Source of the DNA: Pyxidicoccus parkwaysis | GTDB taxonomy: Bacteria; Myxococcota; Myxococcia; Myxococcales; Myxococcaceae | Assembly (NCBI RefSeq): GCF_017301735.1 | Contig: NZ_CP071090.1 | Location: forward strand, 744,001 to 808,000 | Reading direction: 5' to 3' | Length of the DNA: 64,000 nucleotides | Shown: positions 7,525 to 15,525 of the stretch, piece by piece | Position numbering within the stretch: position 1 is the first letter of the stretch | How the letters are laid out: each line of letters opens with the position of its first letter | Notes under the pieces: model-generated | The model's database searches: none | What the model was told of the DNA's origin: nothing | The model's input: the letters and a program-made list of their open reading frames with translations, nothing else | Program-made: the position numbers and the translations under genes

Positions 7525-9168
7525 ATGATGCACCGTGACAGCTGGCGCCTGAGTGCCTTCGTCCTCGTCTGGAGCGTCTTGTGGGGCCTGCCCGCCGCCG
7601 CGCTCAACAACGGCCTGGGGCAGCCTCCACCCAACGTGGACCGGCAGACGCCTCATGCCACCGTCCAGGGCTTCCTGTCCGCCGCCCACCGGGGTGAGTA
7701 TGCGCTGGCCGCCCACTACCTCGACTTGGACTTCATCCCCCGCGCCGAGCAGGCAGAGCGCGGCTACCAGCTCGCCCGCCGGCTGAAGTTCGTGTTGGAC
7801 CGGAAGCTGGCGGTGGACCTGTCCTCGCTCAGCAAGGAGCCGGCGGGAGACCCGGCGGATGCGCGCACGGACCTGTTGGGCACCATTCCCCTGGAGGGGG
7901 CCAACGTGCCCATCCGCGTCCAGCGGGTGACGGCGGACGGGTCACTGGTATGGGTGTTCAGCGAGTCCACCGTGCGCCAGGTGGACCCGCTCTTCGCGGA
8001 GTACGGCCCACGCGTGGCCGAGTTCCTGCCGCCCATCTTCTTCTCCAACCCGGTGCTGGGGCTGGAATTGTGGCAGTGGCTGGGGCTGCTGGTGACGCTG
8101 CTGGGCGCATTCGTGCTGGCGGTGGTGGTGGAGCGGGTGCTCCTGGCGTTCGCCCTGCGGTTGGCGCACTGGACGCGCATCACCTGGGACGACGACATGG
8201 TGTCCGCGGGCAAGGGGCCCCTGAAGCTGGTCATCTTCGCGGCGCTGCTCGTCGCGGGCACCTCGTTCCTCCGCCTGCCGGCGCCGGTGCAGACGTTCTT
8301 CAACCGGGTGGGCTACTCGCTGAGCGTCGTCTCGCTGGCGTGGTTCATCCTGCGCTTCCTGCGCGTGTCCGCCGCCTTCGTGCAGAACCGCGTGTCCGCG
8401 GAGATGAAGGACGCCTCGCGCGCGCGCAGCGTCAGCACGCAGCTGGTGGTGCTGCGCTCCATCTTCGAGGTGGCCACCTACGTCATCGCCGCCGCGCTGC
8501 TGCTCATCCAGTTCGACGTGGTGCGCAGCGTGGGTGTCTCGCTGCTGGCCTCCGCCGGCATCGCCGGCCTGGTGCTCGGCCTCGCGGCGCAGAAGTCCAT
8601 CTCCACGCTGCTGGCCGGCATCCAGCTGTCCATCACCCAGCCCATCCGCATTGGTGACCAGGTGGTGGTGGAGACCGAGTTCGGCACCATCGAGGAAATC
8701 ACCCTCACCTACGTGGTGCTGCGCGTGTGGGACCAGCGCCGCCTGGTCGTCCCCATCACCCAGTTCCTGGACAAGCCCTTCCAGAACTGGAGCAAGGGAC
8801 GGAGCGCGGAGATGCTCGGCGCCGTCACCCTCCAGGTGGACTACTTCACCGACATCAACGCCCTGCGCGCGGAGCTGACGCGCATCCTGCAGACCGAGGG
8901 GCGGAGCATGTGGGATGGGCGGGTGGGCAACGTGGTGGTGCTGGACGTGTTGGACCGGACGCTCACCATCCGGGCCCTGGTGAGCGTGGCCAACTCGGAC
9001 GTGCTCTTCGATTTGCGCGCCCTGGTGCGCGAGCGGCTGGTGGAGTTCCTCCGCGTCAACCCGCAGTGGCTGCCGATTACCCGCACCGAGGCCCGCCAGG
9101 TGCCGCCGCCGGAGCCCCCGTCCGACGGGAGGCAGGCCCCTCCCCCCTCGACTCCTCCCCGGGCCTGA
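7525..9168 (+). CDS. MscS-family mechanosensitive ion channel
   Basis: 547 residues; inner-membrane channel that opens on membrane tension. The start is one of two adjacent ATGs (7525, 7528), preceded by GGAAGG; the longer frame has no domain content. An N-terminal signal-like helix (SAFVLVWSVLWGLPAAAL) and a periplasmic domain of ~160 residues precede four hydrophobic segments. The last is the Gly/Ala-rich pore helix (ASAGIAGLVLGLAAQKSIS) followed by the beta domain (IRIGDQVVVETEFGTIEEI), the MscS signature. The C-terminus ends in a Pro-rich tail. It is transcribed divergently from the receiver gene. The periplasmic extension is larger than in E. coli MscS and resembles the bigger paralogues. 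Confidence 0.9.
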   Translation: MMHRDSWRLSAFVLVWSVLWGLPAAALNNGLGQPPPNVDRQTPHATVQGFLSAAHRGEYALAAHYLDLDFIPRAEQAERGYQLARRLKFVLDRKLAVDLSSLSKEPAGDPADARTDLLGTIPLEGANVPIRVQRVTADGSLVWVFSESTVRQVDPLFAEYGPRVAEFLPPIFFSNPVLGLELWQWLGLLVTLLGAFVLAVVVERVLLAFALRLAHWTRITWDDDMVSAGKGPLKLVIFAALLVAGTSFLRLPAPVQTFFNRVGYSLSVVSLAWFILRFLRVSAAFVQNRVSAEMKDASRARSVSTQLVVLRSIFEVATYVIAAALLLIQFDVVRSVGVSLLASAGIAGLVLGLAAQKSISTLLAGIQLSITQPIRIGDQVVVETEFGTIEEITLTYVVLRVWDQRRLVVPITQFLDKPFQNWSKGRSAEMLGAVTLQVDYFTDINALRAELTRILQTEGRSMWDGRVGNVVVLDVLDRTLTIRALVSVANSDVLFDLRALVRERLVEFLRVNPQWLPITRTEARQVPPPEPPSDGRQAPPPSTPPRA

Positions 9169-9307
9169 AATCCCGGAACTCAGGCGCCTCCGGAGGGCCG
9201 GTGCCAGGGAGTCCTTGCGTTCTCGGGCGAGGGCCCTTGAATATTCGTCACACCGTGCCGTCAGAGCGCACGAATTCATGCACCTACTGCTCGGGGGAGT
9301 CTTCGAG

Positions 9308-9874
9308 ATGAAGCGTCATGCCAGGTTGTGCGGGGCCCTTGCGTTGTTGGCCGCCGCCGCGCCGCTCGCCGCGGGCGCGCAGGAGCGCGGCCGCACGGAT
9401 GGGCCCGAGGAGTCGGAGTACGGCAAGGGCGGTTACGACAGCCCGAGTGGCAGTGGCATCTCCCTCCAGCTCGACTGGGGTGCCGCCGTCAACGCCGAGA
9501 AGCCGCCCCGGGGCGCTCCGGAAGGGCCGCCGCTGTACGTGGGCGCCACCCTGTCGCTGTGGGGCGCGAACTGGTACCAGCTCGACATGAGCACCGCCTA
9601 CGTCTTCGACGGCGGCCGCTTCATCGGCATGGTGGGTCCGCGCTTCCGCACCTGGGGCTGGCCCCTCGTGTTCACCGCGGGCCTCAAGGCCGGCGCCATC
9701 GTGATTCCGGAGGGCGAGGGGCTGCGCTTCGGAATCGAGCCGAACGTGGGCGCCGAGTTCGTCATGGGCCACCGCGACCGCATCATCATGGGCATCAACT
9801 ACATGCCCGACATTCCCATCGGTGATGGCGGCATCACCCACCGGGTGGGCATGTCCGTCGGCTACAAGTTCTAG
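9308..9874 (+). CDS. Predicted secreted beta-rich outer-membrane protein
   Basis: 188 residues from ATG 9308, the point where a signal peptide begins (LCGALALLAAAAPLAAGAQ). The rest alternates short hydrophobic and polar stretches rich in Gly, Tyr and Trp (YVGATLSLWGANWYQLD, IIMGINYMPDIPI) and ends in an aromatic (VGYKF), all typical of a small beta-barrel. I do not recognise a named family. It starts an operon: the next three genes follow at spacings of 12, 13 and 37 bases and include LpoB-like and COG3014-like lipoproteins, which suggests an envelope role. Confidence 0.7.
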   Translation: MKRHARLCGALALLAAAAPLAAGAQERGRTDGPEESEYGKGGYDSPSGSGISLQLDWGAAVNAEKPPRGAPEGPPLYVGATLSLWGANWYQLDMSTAYVFDGGRFIGMVGPRFRTWGWPLVFTAGLKAGAIVIPEGEGLRFGIEPNVGAEFVMGHRDRIIMGINYMPDIPIGDGGITHRVGMSVGYKF

Positions 9875-9886
9875 AGGGGGCCCACC

Positions 9887-10717
9887 ATGATTGCCCAGAT
9901 TCTCGCAGCCACCCTCGCGGTGGCCGCCAGCCAGGCGCCTGTCTCGGTGTCCACCGGCCGCGGAAGTCCGCAGGTCAACCTGCCGTTCCCCTCGGGCAAC
10001 GTGCAGACCTACAACATCATCCAGTGGGACCCCAACCAGCTCCCGCGCATCTACGAGCGCTCGGACCAGCTCCCGCTGACGGACGAGGAGCTGACCAAGC
10101 TGTCCCAGGCCGGCTTCGAGCCCGCGCAGCTGGTGAAGATGATTGAGGAGCGCCGCTGCGCCTGCGACGCGAGCGCCGACGGCCTCATCCGCCTGAAGAA
10201 GGCGGGCGTGGACAAGAACGTGCTGGCGGCGGTGTCCCGGCACGGGCTCGCTCCCAACCGCGCGCTGGACTTGCTGGTGACGCTCGACTTCACGGGCGAG
10301 AGCCGCACCGCGCGCGAGGCCTTCCTGTACTTCTTCGTGGACGACGGCGACATCACCCGCGTCTTCACCGCCAACATCCCGGAGCTGCTGCAGCGCCGCA
10401 ACAGCCACGAGACCATGGTGGACCGCAGCGACATCCTCATCGCCCGCACGGTGCGGCGCGTGGAGCTCGCGGGCAAGGTGACGCTGAAGACGTACGGCCC
10501 GCACAAGGTGCTGGTGGCCGCGAGCGCCAGCCCCACGCTGACCCACCCCTCGCAGCTCACCGAGCAGGAGCGGGCGAAGTCGCAGACCTACACCTTCGAC
10601 TACCCGCGTGCCTCGCTGCAGAGCCTCTGCCGCCTGACGGCCGGCTACCGCCGCGACGCCGTGCTCACCTACAAGTGGAATTTCGAAGGCAGCCGCTTCG
10701 AATGCGAATGGAACTAG
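9887..10717 (+). CDS. Secreted protein of unknown function in LpoB operon
   Basis: 276 residues. A short signal-like N-terminus (MIAQILAATLAVAASQAP) suggests export. A helical middle (LPLTDEELTKLSQAGFEPAQ, then a CACDASADG pair of Cys) is followed by a more beta-rich C-terminal half with further Cys (SLCRLTAGYR and FECEWN at the end). I recognise no family. ATG 9887 follows GGGGG at a fair distance. It lies second in the four-gene envelope operon, just before the LpoB-like gene, so it may be a structural partner of the peptidoglycan-synthase activator; this is inferred from position only. Confidence 0.7.
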   Translation: MIAQILAATLAVAASQAPVSVSTGRGSPQVNLPFPSGNVQTYNIIQWDPNQLPRIYERSDQLPLTDEELTKLSQAGFEPAQLVKMIEERRCACDASADGLIRLKKAGVDKNVLAAVSRHGLAPNRALDLLVTLDFTGESRTAREAFLYFFVDDGDITRVFTANIPELLQRRNSHETMVDRSDILIARTVRRVELAGKVTLKTYGPHKVLVAASASPTLTHPSQLTEQERAKSQTYTFDYPRASLQSLCRLTAGYRRDAVLTYKWNFEGSRFECEWN

Positions 10718-10730
10718 GAGTCACCGCACC

Positions 10731-11339
10731 ATGAACACCCGCAGCCTGATTCTGTCCGCCTGCCTCGCCGCCTCGCTGTCCGCGTGCTACGGCCCGCGCG
10801 CCTATACGCGTGGCACGTACGAGGACCCCAACACCATCGAGATGCTGTCGGACCGCTTCAACGAGAACGACCTGCAGCTCATCGCCAAGAAGATGGCGGC
10901 GTCGCTGGCCGAGTCTCCGCGCTTCCAGCAGCCCCGGCAGGACGGCTCGCTGCCCATCGTCCTCGTGGGCAAGCTGAAGAACAGCACCTCCGAGCACATC
11001 GACATGCGCTCGCTGGGTGACAAGATTCAGACGGCGCTGGCGCAGACGGGCCGCTTCGCGCTGGTGGACCAGCAGGCGCGCCAGGACATCGCCGAGGAGT
11101 ACGAGTACCAGCAGTCCGGCTACGTGGACCCGAACGCCGCCAAGGGCCCGGGCAACCAGGCCTCGGTGGACTTCCTGATGACGGGCGACCTCGCCTCCAT
11201 CATCCAGGAGGTCGGCGCCGACAAGCTCGTGTACTACAAGATGACGGCGAAGCTGAGCAACGTGCGCACCGGCCTCATCGAGTGGACGGACGAGAAGCAG
11301 ATTCGCAAGAAGTTCGAGAAGCAGGGCGTGAGCTGGTAG
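10731..11339 (+). CDS. lpoB: LpoB-like penicillin-binding-protein activator lipoprotein
   Basis: 202 residues; LpoB is an outer-membrane lipoprotein that reaches through the wall to stimulate the bifunctional synthase PBP1b. Evidence: a GGAG ribosome site, a lipobox LSAC at residues 16-19, and the family pattern of an N-terminal DRFNENDLQLIAKKMAASL helix, an LPIVLVGKLKNSTSEHID strand, and RFALVDQQARQDIAEEY, then FLMTGDLASIIQ. The tether after the lipid Cys is short. It is followed by a COG3014-like lipoprotein, a pairing I recall from gammaproteobacteria. The E. coli symbol is used only for the family; function here is inferred. Confidence 0.75.
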   Translation: MNTRSLILSACLAASLSACYGPRAYTRGTYEDPNTIEMLSDRFNENDLQLIAKKMAASLAESPRFQQPRQDGSLPIVLVGKLKNSTSEHIDMRSLGDKIQTALAQTGRFALVDQQARQDIAEEYEYQQSGYVDPNAAKGPGNQASVDFLMTGDLASIIQEVGADKLVYYKMTAKLSNVRTGLIEWTDEKQIRKKFEKQGVSW

Positions 11340-11376
11340 CCGGCTGACGGTGTCCACTCCGCGAAGGTCCGCTTTC

Positions 11377-12633
11377 ATGAGCTTCCACACTCCTGGCCCG
11401 GTCCACCCCTTCCGGTGGGCCGGGCTGGCCCTGTTGAGCCTGTCGCTGTTGTCCAGCTGCGTGGCGGGTGACTACGTCGCCCGCACGCGAGACGTCCGCG
11501 CGGCGTACCAGTCCGAGGACTACAAGCGCGCGCTGGACACGCTGGAGGCCACGGCGCGCACGGCCGTGGAGAAGGACCGGCTGCTGGTGCTGTTCGACAA
11601 GGGCATGGTGCTGCACGCCGCCGGGCAATGGGCGGAGAGCAACAGCGTGCTGGAGGAGGCGGAGCGGCTCAGCGGGCAGCTCGACGCCATCTCCATCAGC
11701 GAGGAGGCCGGGGCGCTGCTGTCCAACGAGCGCCAGCGCGCGTACCGCGGGGAGGACTTCGAGAAGCTGATGATTTCCGTCCTCCAGGCGCTCAACTACA
11801 CCGAGCTGGGCGACGACGAGGCGGCCATGGTGGAGGTCCGCCAGGTCAACGAGCGCCTGGAGAAGATGGTCTCCGACGAGAAGAAGCCGTACGAGCAGCT
11901 CGCGATAGCGCGCTACCTCGGCGGCATCATCCGCGAGGACCAGCGCGACTGGGACGGGGCCTACATCGACTACGCGAAGGCGTATGAATTGGAGCCCCGG
12001 CTGGGTGCGCTGGTGGAGCCGCTGTTGCGCCTGGCGAAGCTGGCGGGCCGGGACGAGGCGTACGCGGAGCTGGTGCAGAAGTACCCGGACGTGCCGCACG
12101 CGCCGCTCGCCCCGGGCGAGTCGCAAGTCGTGGTGGTGGTGGAGGCGGGCCTCGCACCGGAGAAGGAGCGCGCCTCGCGGGACGGCGGCAGCGGCGGCGC
12201 CCTGATTGAGATTCCCGAGTACCGGGACCGCGGCCGCGCGCCGGTGGTGGATGTGTCGCTGGACGGCGAGTCGCGGGATGCAGTCACGGTGACGTCGATT
12301 GCGGACGTGGCGCGTGTGCACCTCAACGACCGCGTCGGGCGCATGTTGGCGAAGCAGCTCGCGGGCGTGGCGGTGAAGGCCGGCGTCGCGGCGGGCATCG
12401 GCGCCCTGACGAAGAGCGACGAGGCGGGCGCGCTCACCTTCCTCCTGCTCAACGCGCTCAACGCGCCAGACCTGCGTTCCTGGTTGTCCCTGCCGGCGGA
12501 GTTCCAGGTGGCGCGCTTCCGGGTGAAGTCGGGCAGCCACACGGTGCGGGTGCGGGCCCATGGCCGGACGACGGAGCGCACGGTGGACGTGAAGCCCGGC
12601 CGGGTGGGGCTCATCGTCGTGCGGCGCTACTGA
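11377..12633 (+). CDS. COG3014-like TPR lipoprotein downstream of lpoB
   Basis: 418 residues from ATG 11377, which follows GAAGG at nine bases; a GTG at 11350 is possible but lacks a ribosome site. The lipobox is SLLSSC near residue 27. The first half is helical with TPR-like pairs (ALDTLEATARTAVEKDRLLV, RYLGGIIREDQRDWDGAYID). The second half is beta-rich (LIEIPEYRDRGRAPVVDVSL) with an Ala/Gly stretch (VAVKAGVAAGIGAL) and a C-terminal strand set (HTVRVRAHGRTTERTVDV). Known as an uncharacterised lipoprotein family next to LpoB. Likely outer-membrane anchored and part of the same complex. Confidence 0.72.
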   Translation: MSFHTPGPVHPFRWAGLALLSLSLLSSCVAGDYVARTRDVRAAYQSEDYKRALDTLEATARTAVEKDRLLVLFDKGMVLHAAGQWAESNSVLEEAERLSGQLDAISISEEAGALLSNERQRAYRGEDFEKLMISVLQALNYTELGDDEAAMVEVRQVNERLEKMVSDEKKPYEQLAIARYLGGIIREDQRDWDGAYIDYAKAYELEPRLGALVEPLLRLAKLAGRDEAYAELVQKYPDVPHAPLAPGESQVVVVVEAGLAPEKERASRDGGSGGALIEIPEYRDRGRAPVVDVSLDGESRDAVTVTSIADVARVHLNDRVGRMLAKQLAGVAVKAGVAAGIGALTKSDEAGALTFLLLNALNAPDLRSWLSLPAEFQVARFRVKSGSHTVRVRAHGRTTERTVDVKPGRVGLIVVRRY

Positions 12634-12669
12634 GAGCGGCGGCGGTTCGCGAAACGGCGGCGGGCGCGG

Positions 12670-12700
12670 TCAGAACACAGATTGGATATCTGATTTCTGA
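12670..12700. promoter_or_regulatory. 31-bp dyad upstream of the ZIP transporter
   Basis: TCAGAA-CA-CAGAT-TGGAT-ATCTG-AT-TTCTGA is symmetric about base 12685; 11 of 13 arm positions match. It is an AT-rich island in GC-rich DNA, 22 bases before the ATG, where a metalloregulator such as Zur or a MerR/DtxR-type protein could bind. The regulator is not identified. A hairpin in the leader is the alternative. Confidence 0.5.
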
Positions 12701-12722
12701 TTTGAGGTAGGGTGCGCGCCCC

Positions 12723-13502
12723 ATGTCGTCCGTCGCGGCCACGGTGGCCCTCTATTCGCTCATCATCGTCCTCGGCGCGCTGCTGGGGGCGGTGGCGGTG
12801 GTGTTTACCGAGCGGCCCACGCACCTGGTGCGCTTCCTCGCCTTCGCGGCGGGAGTGATGCTGGGCGCGGCCTTCTTCCACATGCTGCCGGAGGCGTACA
12901 CGGGCGGCGGGTGGTGGGCGTTCGCGCTGGTGCCGGCGGGCTTCGCCTTCCTCCTCGTGCTGGAGCGCTACCTCGTGGCGCACGCGGGCGAGGATTTGCC
13001 CGGCGACCACATGTCCGGCACCGGCGAGCCGGCGGCGCCCGGACAGGTGCTGGGCTTCACGGCGTTCCTCGGGCTGTCCACGCACACGCTGTTCGACGGA
13101 ATCGCGCTGGGCTCGGCGGTGGAGGAGGGCGTGGGGCTGATGGCGCTCTTGGCCATCGTCGCGCACAAGGTGCCCTCGGCGCTGTCGCTGGCGACCATCC
13201 TCAAGACGGAGGGCCGCTCGCGCGGCTCCATCCTGCTCTTGTCCACGCTGTACGGGATGATGGTGCCGGCGGGCGCGCTGCTCTACTTCCTCTTCGACGC
13301 GGCGCTGCACTTCGAGAGCCTCGCCGCCAAGGCGCTGGCCTTCTCCGCGGGCACGTTCCTCTACATCGCGGTGAGTGACTTGCTGCCGCACGTGCACCGG
13401 CACGGCAAGGACCAGCCCGGGCGCAACATCCTGGCGCTCTTCGTGGGACTGCTCGTGATGTTCGTCCTCGCGCGGTTGATGGGGCACCCGGCCGGACACT
13501 GA
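12723..13502 (+). CDS. ZIP-family divalent metal transporter
   Basis: 259 residues with about eight membrane segments and a His/Asp-bearing loop (GEDLPGDHMSGTGE) in the middle. Transports zinc or a related divalent cation into the cytoplasm (family knowledge). Metal-site residues expected in helices IV and V appear as LGLSTHTLFDGIALG and IVAHKVPSALS; the second replaces the usual HxxPEG by HKVPSA, so the site is partly altered. FFHMLPEAY in an early helix is also family-typical. The C-terminus has VSDLLPHVHRHGK. Single-gene unit, preceded by a 31-bp dyad and convergent with a receiver gene. Confidence 0.87.
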   Translation: MSSVAATVALYSLIIVLGALLGAVAVVFTERPTHLVRFLAFAAGVMLGAAFFHMLPEAYTGGGWWAFALVPAGFAFLLVLERYLVAHAGEDLPGDHMSGTGEPAAPGQVLGFTAFLGLSTHTLFDGIALGSAVEEGVGLMALLAIVAHKVPSALSLATILKTEGRSRGSILLLSTLYGMMVPAGALLYFLFDAALHFESLAAKALAFSAGTFLYIAVSDLLPHVHRHGKDQPGRNILALFVGLLVMFVLARLMGHPAGH

Positions 13503-13560
13503 GCCGGGGCCCGTCCTTCGTGTCGGGACTGTCTGTCCGGGACGAATGAATGCGCCGGAA

Positions 13561-13611
13561 CCGGTGGGCCACTCCCACCTGCGAGGAGGGGCCTGGGGAG
13601 CAGCCCACCGG
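13561..13611. terminator. Possible bidirectional terminator between convergent genes
   Basis: CCGGTGGGC (13561-13569) and GCCCACCGG (13603-13611) are perfect 9-bp inverted arms around a 33-base loop, between the ZIP gene and the convergent receiver gene. The long loop makes this weaker than the other terminators in the window. Confidence 0.35.
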
Positions 13612-13612
13612 C

Positions 13613-13993
13613 TCAGGCGGCTGGGGTGAGGCGTCGCGCGAGCCGCGCCTCGGAGAGGCTGCGGATGACCTGGGTGCCGAACTCCTTCAGGTCGCCTGAC
13701 TTGCGCAGGAAGGCCACGCCCGGGGGCGTCACCACCGCGTCCAGGGCGCTGTGGACGATGACGGGGATGCCGCGCAGCGCCGCGTCCTCGCGCAGGGCCC
13801 GGCACAGCTCGAGCCCGTCCATCTTCGGCATCGTCACGTCGGTGATGATGAGGTCGGGGCACAGGACGGGCGCCATCGTCAGCGCCTCCCGTCCATCCGG
13901 GGCCGTGGCGACGGTACAGCCCAGGTTCTCCAGAACCCGGGTGTAGAGCCGGAGCAGGGAAGGGTCGTCGTCAACCAGCAGGACGGTGTGCAT
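13613..13993 (-). CDS. Stand-alone response-regulator receiver domain
   Basis: 126 residues, a single receiver. VLLVDDDPS holds the acidic cluster, LIITDVTMPKMDGLEL the phospho-acceptor Asp, VIVHSALD the Ser, and FLRKSGDLKEFG the Lys. ATG 13993 coincides with the domain start; the longer open frame upstream is non-coding in composition. Monocistronic and divergent from a CBS-domain gene. The partner kinase is not visible here. Confidence 0.88.
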   Translation of the reverse strand: MHTVLLVDDDPSLLRLYTRVLENLGCTVATAPDGREALTMAPVLCPDLIITDVTMPKMDGLELCRALREDAALRGIPVIVHSALDAVVTPPGVAFLRKSGDLKEFGTQVIRSLSEARLARRLTPAA

Positions 13994-14248
13994 GTCGCTC
14001 CTCGAAGCGGGTGGGGGCGGCAACGCCGCCGTGCTGGGAGGTGGGGTGCCATCGCTGTGGATGTGAATGGCGCCGGTGCGCGGACAGCGCCCGCCACGTG
14101 CCCGAGGAGACTTGAGGGCGCCCGTGGGCCCGCCTGCTCCATGCTGCACGGCGTGGGGGAGGGACGCACCCTCCCGGAGAACGCCACAACTTCCGGCCCG
14201 CGCCGGCTCCGACGCGTCCCGCGGGCCATCAGCCGAGGAGGCCGCGCC

Positions 14249-14683
14249 ATGCTCACCGTGGGCGATTTGATGACCCGTGACGTCGTCACGCTGAAGGAGA
14301 CGGACGGCCTGCTCTCCGTCGATGACCTGCTGAAGCGCCAGCACATCCGGCACCTGCCCGTGGTGCGGGACGGAAGGCTGGTGGGGCTGGTGAGCCACAG
14401 GGACTTGCTCCGCGCGCTGGGCCGGCACGCGCCGTCCTCGCCCCAGCCGGTGGCCATCGCGGACGTGATGACGCGCGGGCTGGAGACGGTGACGCCGGAC
14501 CTGCCGGCGCGCGACGCCATCCACAAGTTGCTCGACGGACGCTTCGACTGCCTTCCCGTGGTGGACGGTGATGCCCGGCTGGTGGGCATCGTCACCGCGT
14601 CCGACTTCCTGCGGCTGGCCTCGCGGCTGCTCGACGCGGCGGAAGGGCGGCGGGGCGAGGCGCCCGGCGTTCCCGCGTCCTGA
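14249..14683 (+). CDS. CBS-domain pair protein
   Basis: 144 residues made of two CBS domains in tandem: VGDLMTRDVVTLKETDGLL to GLVSHRDLLRALG, and IADVMTRGLETVTPDLPARD to GIVTASDFLRLAS. Such free-standing CBS pairs bind adenine nucleotides and act as energy or redox sensors. GAGGAGG precedes ATG 14249; the longer frame is a shadow. The C-terminus is a short polar tail. Divergent from a receiver gene; the methyltransferase follows 55 bases downstream on the same strand. Confidence 0.87.
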   Translation: MLTVGDLMTRDVVTLKETDGLLSVDDLLKRQHIRHLPVVRDGRLVGLVSHRDLLRALGRHAPSSPQPVAIADVMTRGLETVTPDLPARDAIHKLLDGRFDCLPVVDGDARLVGIVTASDFLRLASRLLDAAEGRRGEAPGVPAS

Positions 14684-14738
14684 GCCCCGCGCTTCTTCTT
14701 GCTTTCTCCGTCGGGGACCGGAGGATGCGCGCGCCCTC

Positions 14739-15521
14739 ATGGAAAAGCGCACCGACTGGTACGAGCACCCCGAGTACTACGAGGCCATCTTCGGCACCGA
14801 CACGGTGCGCGAGGTGGACTTCCTCCAGGCGCTCAGCAAGCGCCACGGCTCCGGCGGCAAGCAATGGCTGGAGCCCGCCTGCGGCGCCGGACGGCTGGTG
14901 GCCGAGGCCTCGAAGCGGGGCCTCCAGGTGGAGGGCTATGACATCTCCGAGGCGATGCTCGCGCATGCGCGCCGCCGCCTCACGCCCGCGCAGCGCCGCC
15001 GCGTGCGGCTGTCTCAGTCGCGCATGGAGGCCTTCTTCGAGCCGTCACTGGAGGGCCGCGTGGACCTGGCGCACTGCCTCGTCTCCACCTTCCGCTACCT
15101 GGACAGCGAGGCCGCCGCGCGCGAGCACCTCATCGGTACTCGGAGACTGTTGAAACCCGATGGCATCTACGTGCTGGGCTTCCACCTCACGGACTACGCG
15201 CGCACCACGCCGGAGCACGAGCGCTGGGTGGGCCACGTGGGGAAGGACAAGGTCGTCTGCAACACGCACGAGGGCCTGCCCGAGCGCCGCGCGCGCCGCT
15301 CCCCCATGCGCAACCGGCTGCGCGTCACGGGGCCGGGGAAGGACTGGCTCATCGAGACGACGTGGTTCTTCCGCACGTACAGCGGGCCCCAGGCCAGCAA
15401 GCTCTTCCGCGATGCGGGCCTGCGCGTGGCGGCCACGTACGACTTCGACTACGACCTGGAGTCGCCGGTGCTTCGCGGCAGCCGCCGCCTGGACCGTGTC
15501 TTCGTCCTCCAGCCGGCCTGA
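14739..15521 (+). CDS. Class I SAM-dependent methyltransferase
   Basis: 260 residues. Motif I is WLEPACGAGRLVAEA, followed by the acidic EGYDISEAML (SAM ribose) and VDLAHCLVSTFRYL (motif IV region), then a C-terminal beta sheet. The N-terminus DWYEHPEYYEAIFG is common in small-molecule and protein methyltransferases of this type. Substrate unknown. Start ATG 14739 is chosen where homology-like sequence begins; a ribosome site is not obvious (GGAGG lies 12-16 bases upstream). It converges with the TfuA gene, leaving only four bases between stops. Confidence 0.85.
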   Translation: MEKRTDWYEHPEYYEAIFGTDTVREVDFLQALSKRHGSGGKQWLEPACGAGRLVAEASKRGLQVEGYDISEAMLAHARRRLTPAQRRRVRLSQSRMEAFFEPSLEGRVDLAHCLVSTFRYLDSEAAAREHLIGTRRLLKPDGIYVLGFHLTDYARTTPEHERWVGHVGKDKVVCNTHEGLPERRARRSPMRNRLRVTGPGKDWLIETTWFFRTYSGPQASKLFRDAGLRVAATYDFDYDLESPVLRGSRRLDRVFVLQPA

Positions 15522-15525
15522 CGCT

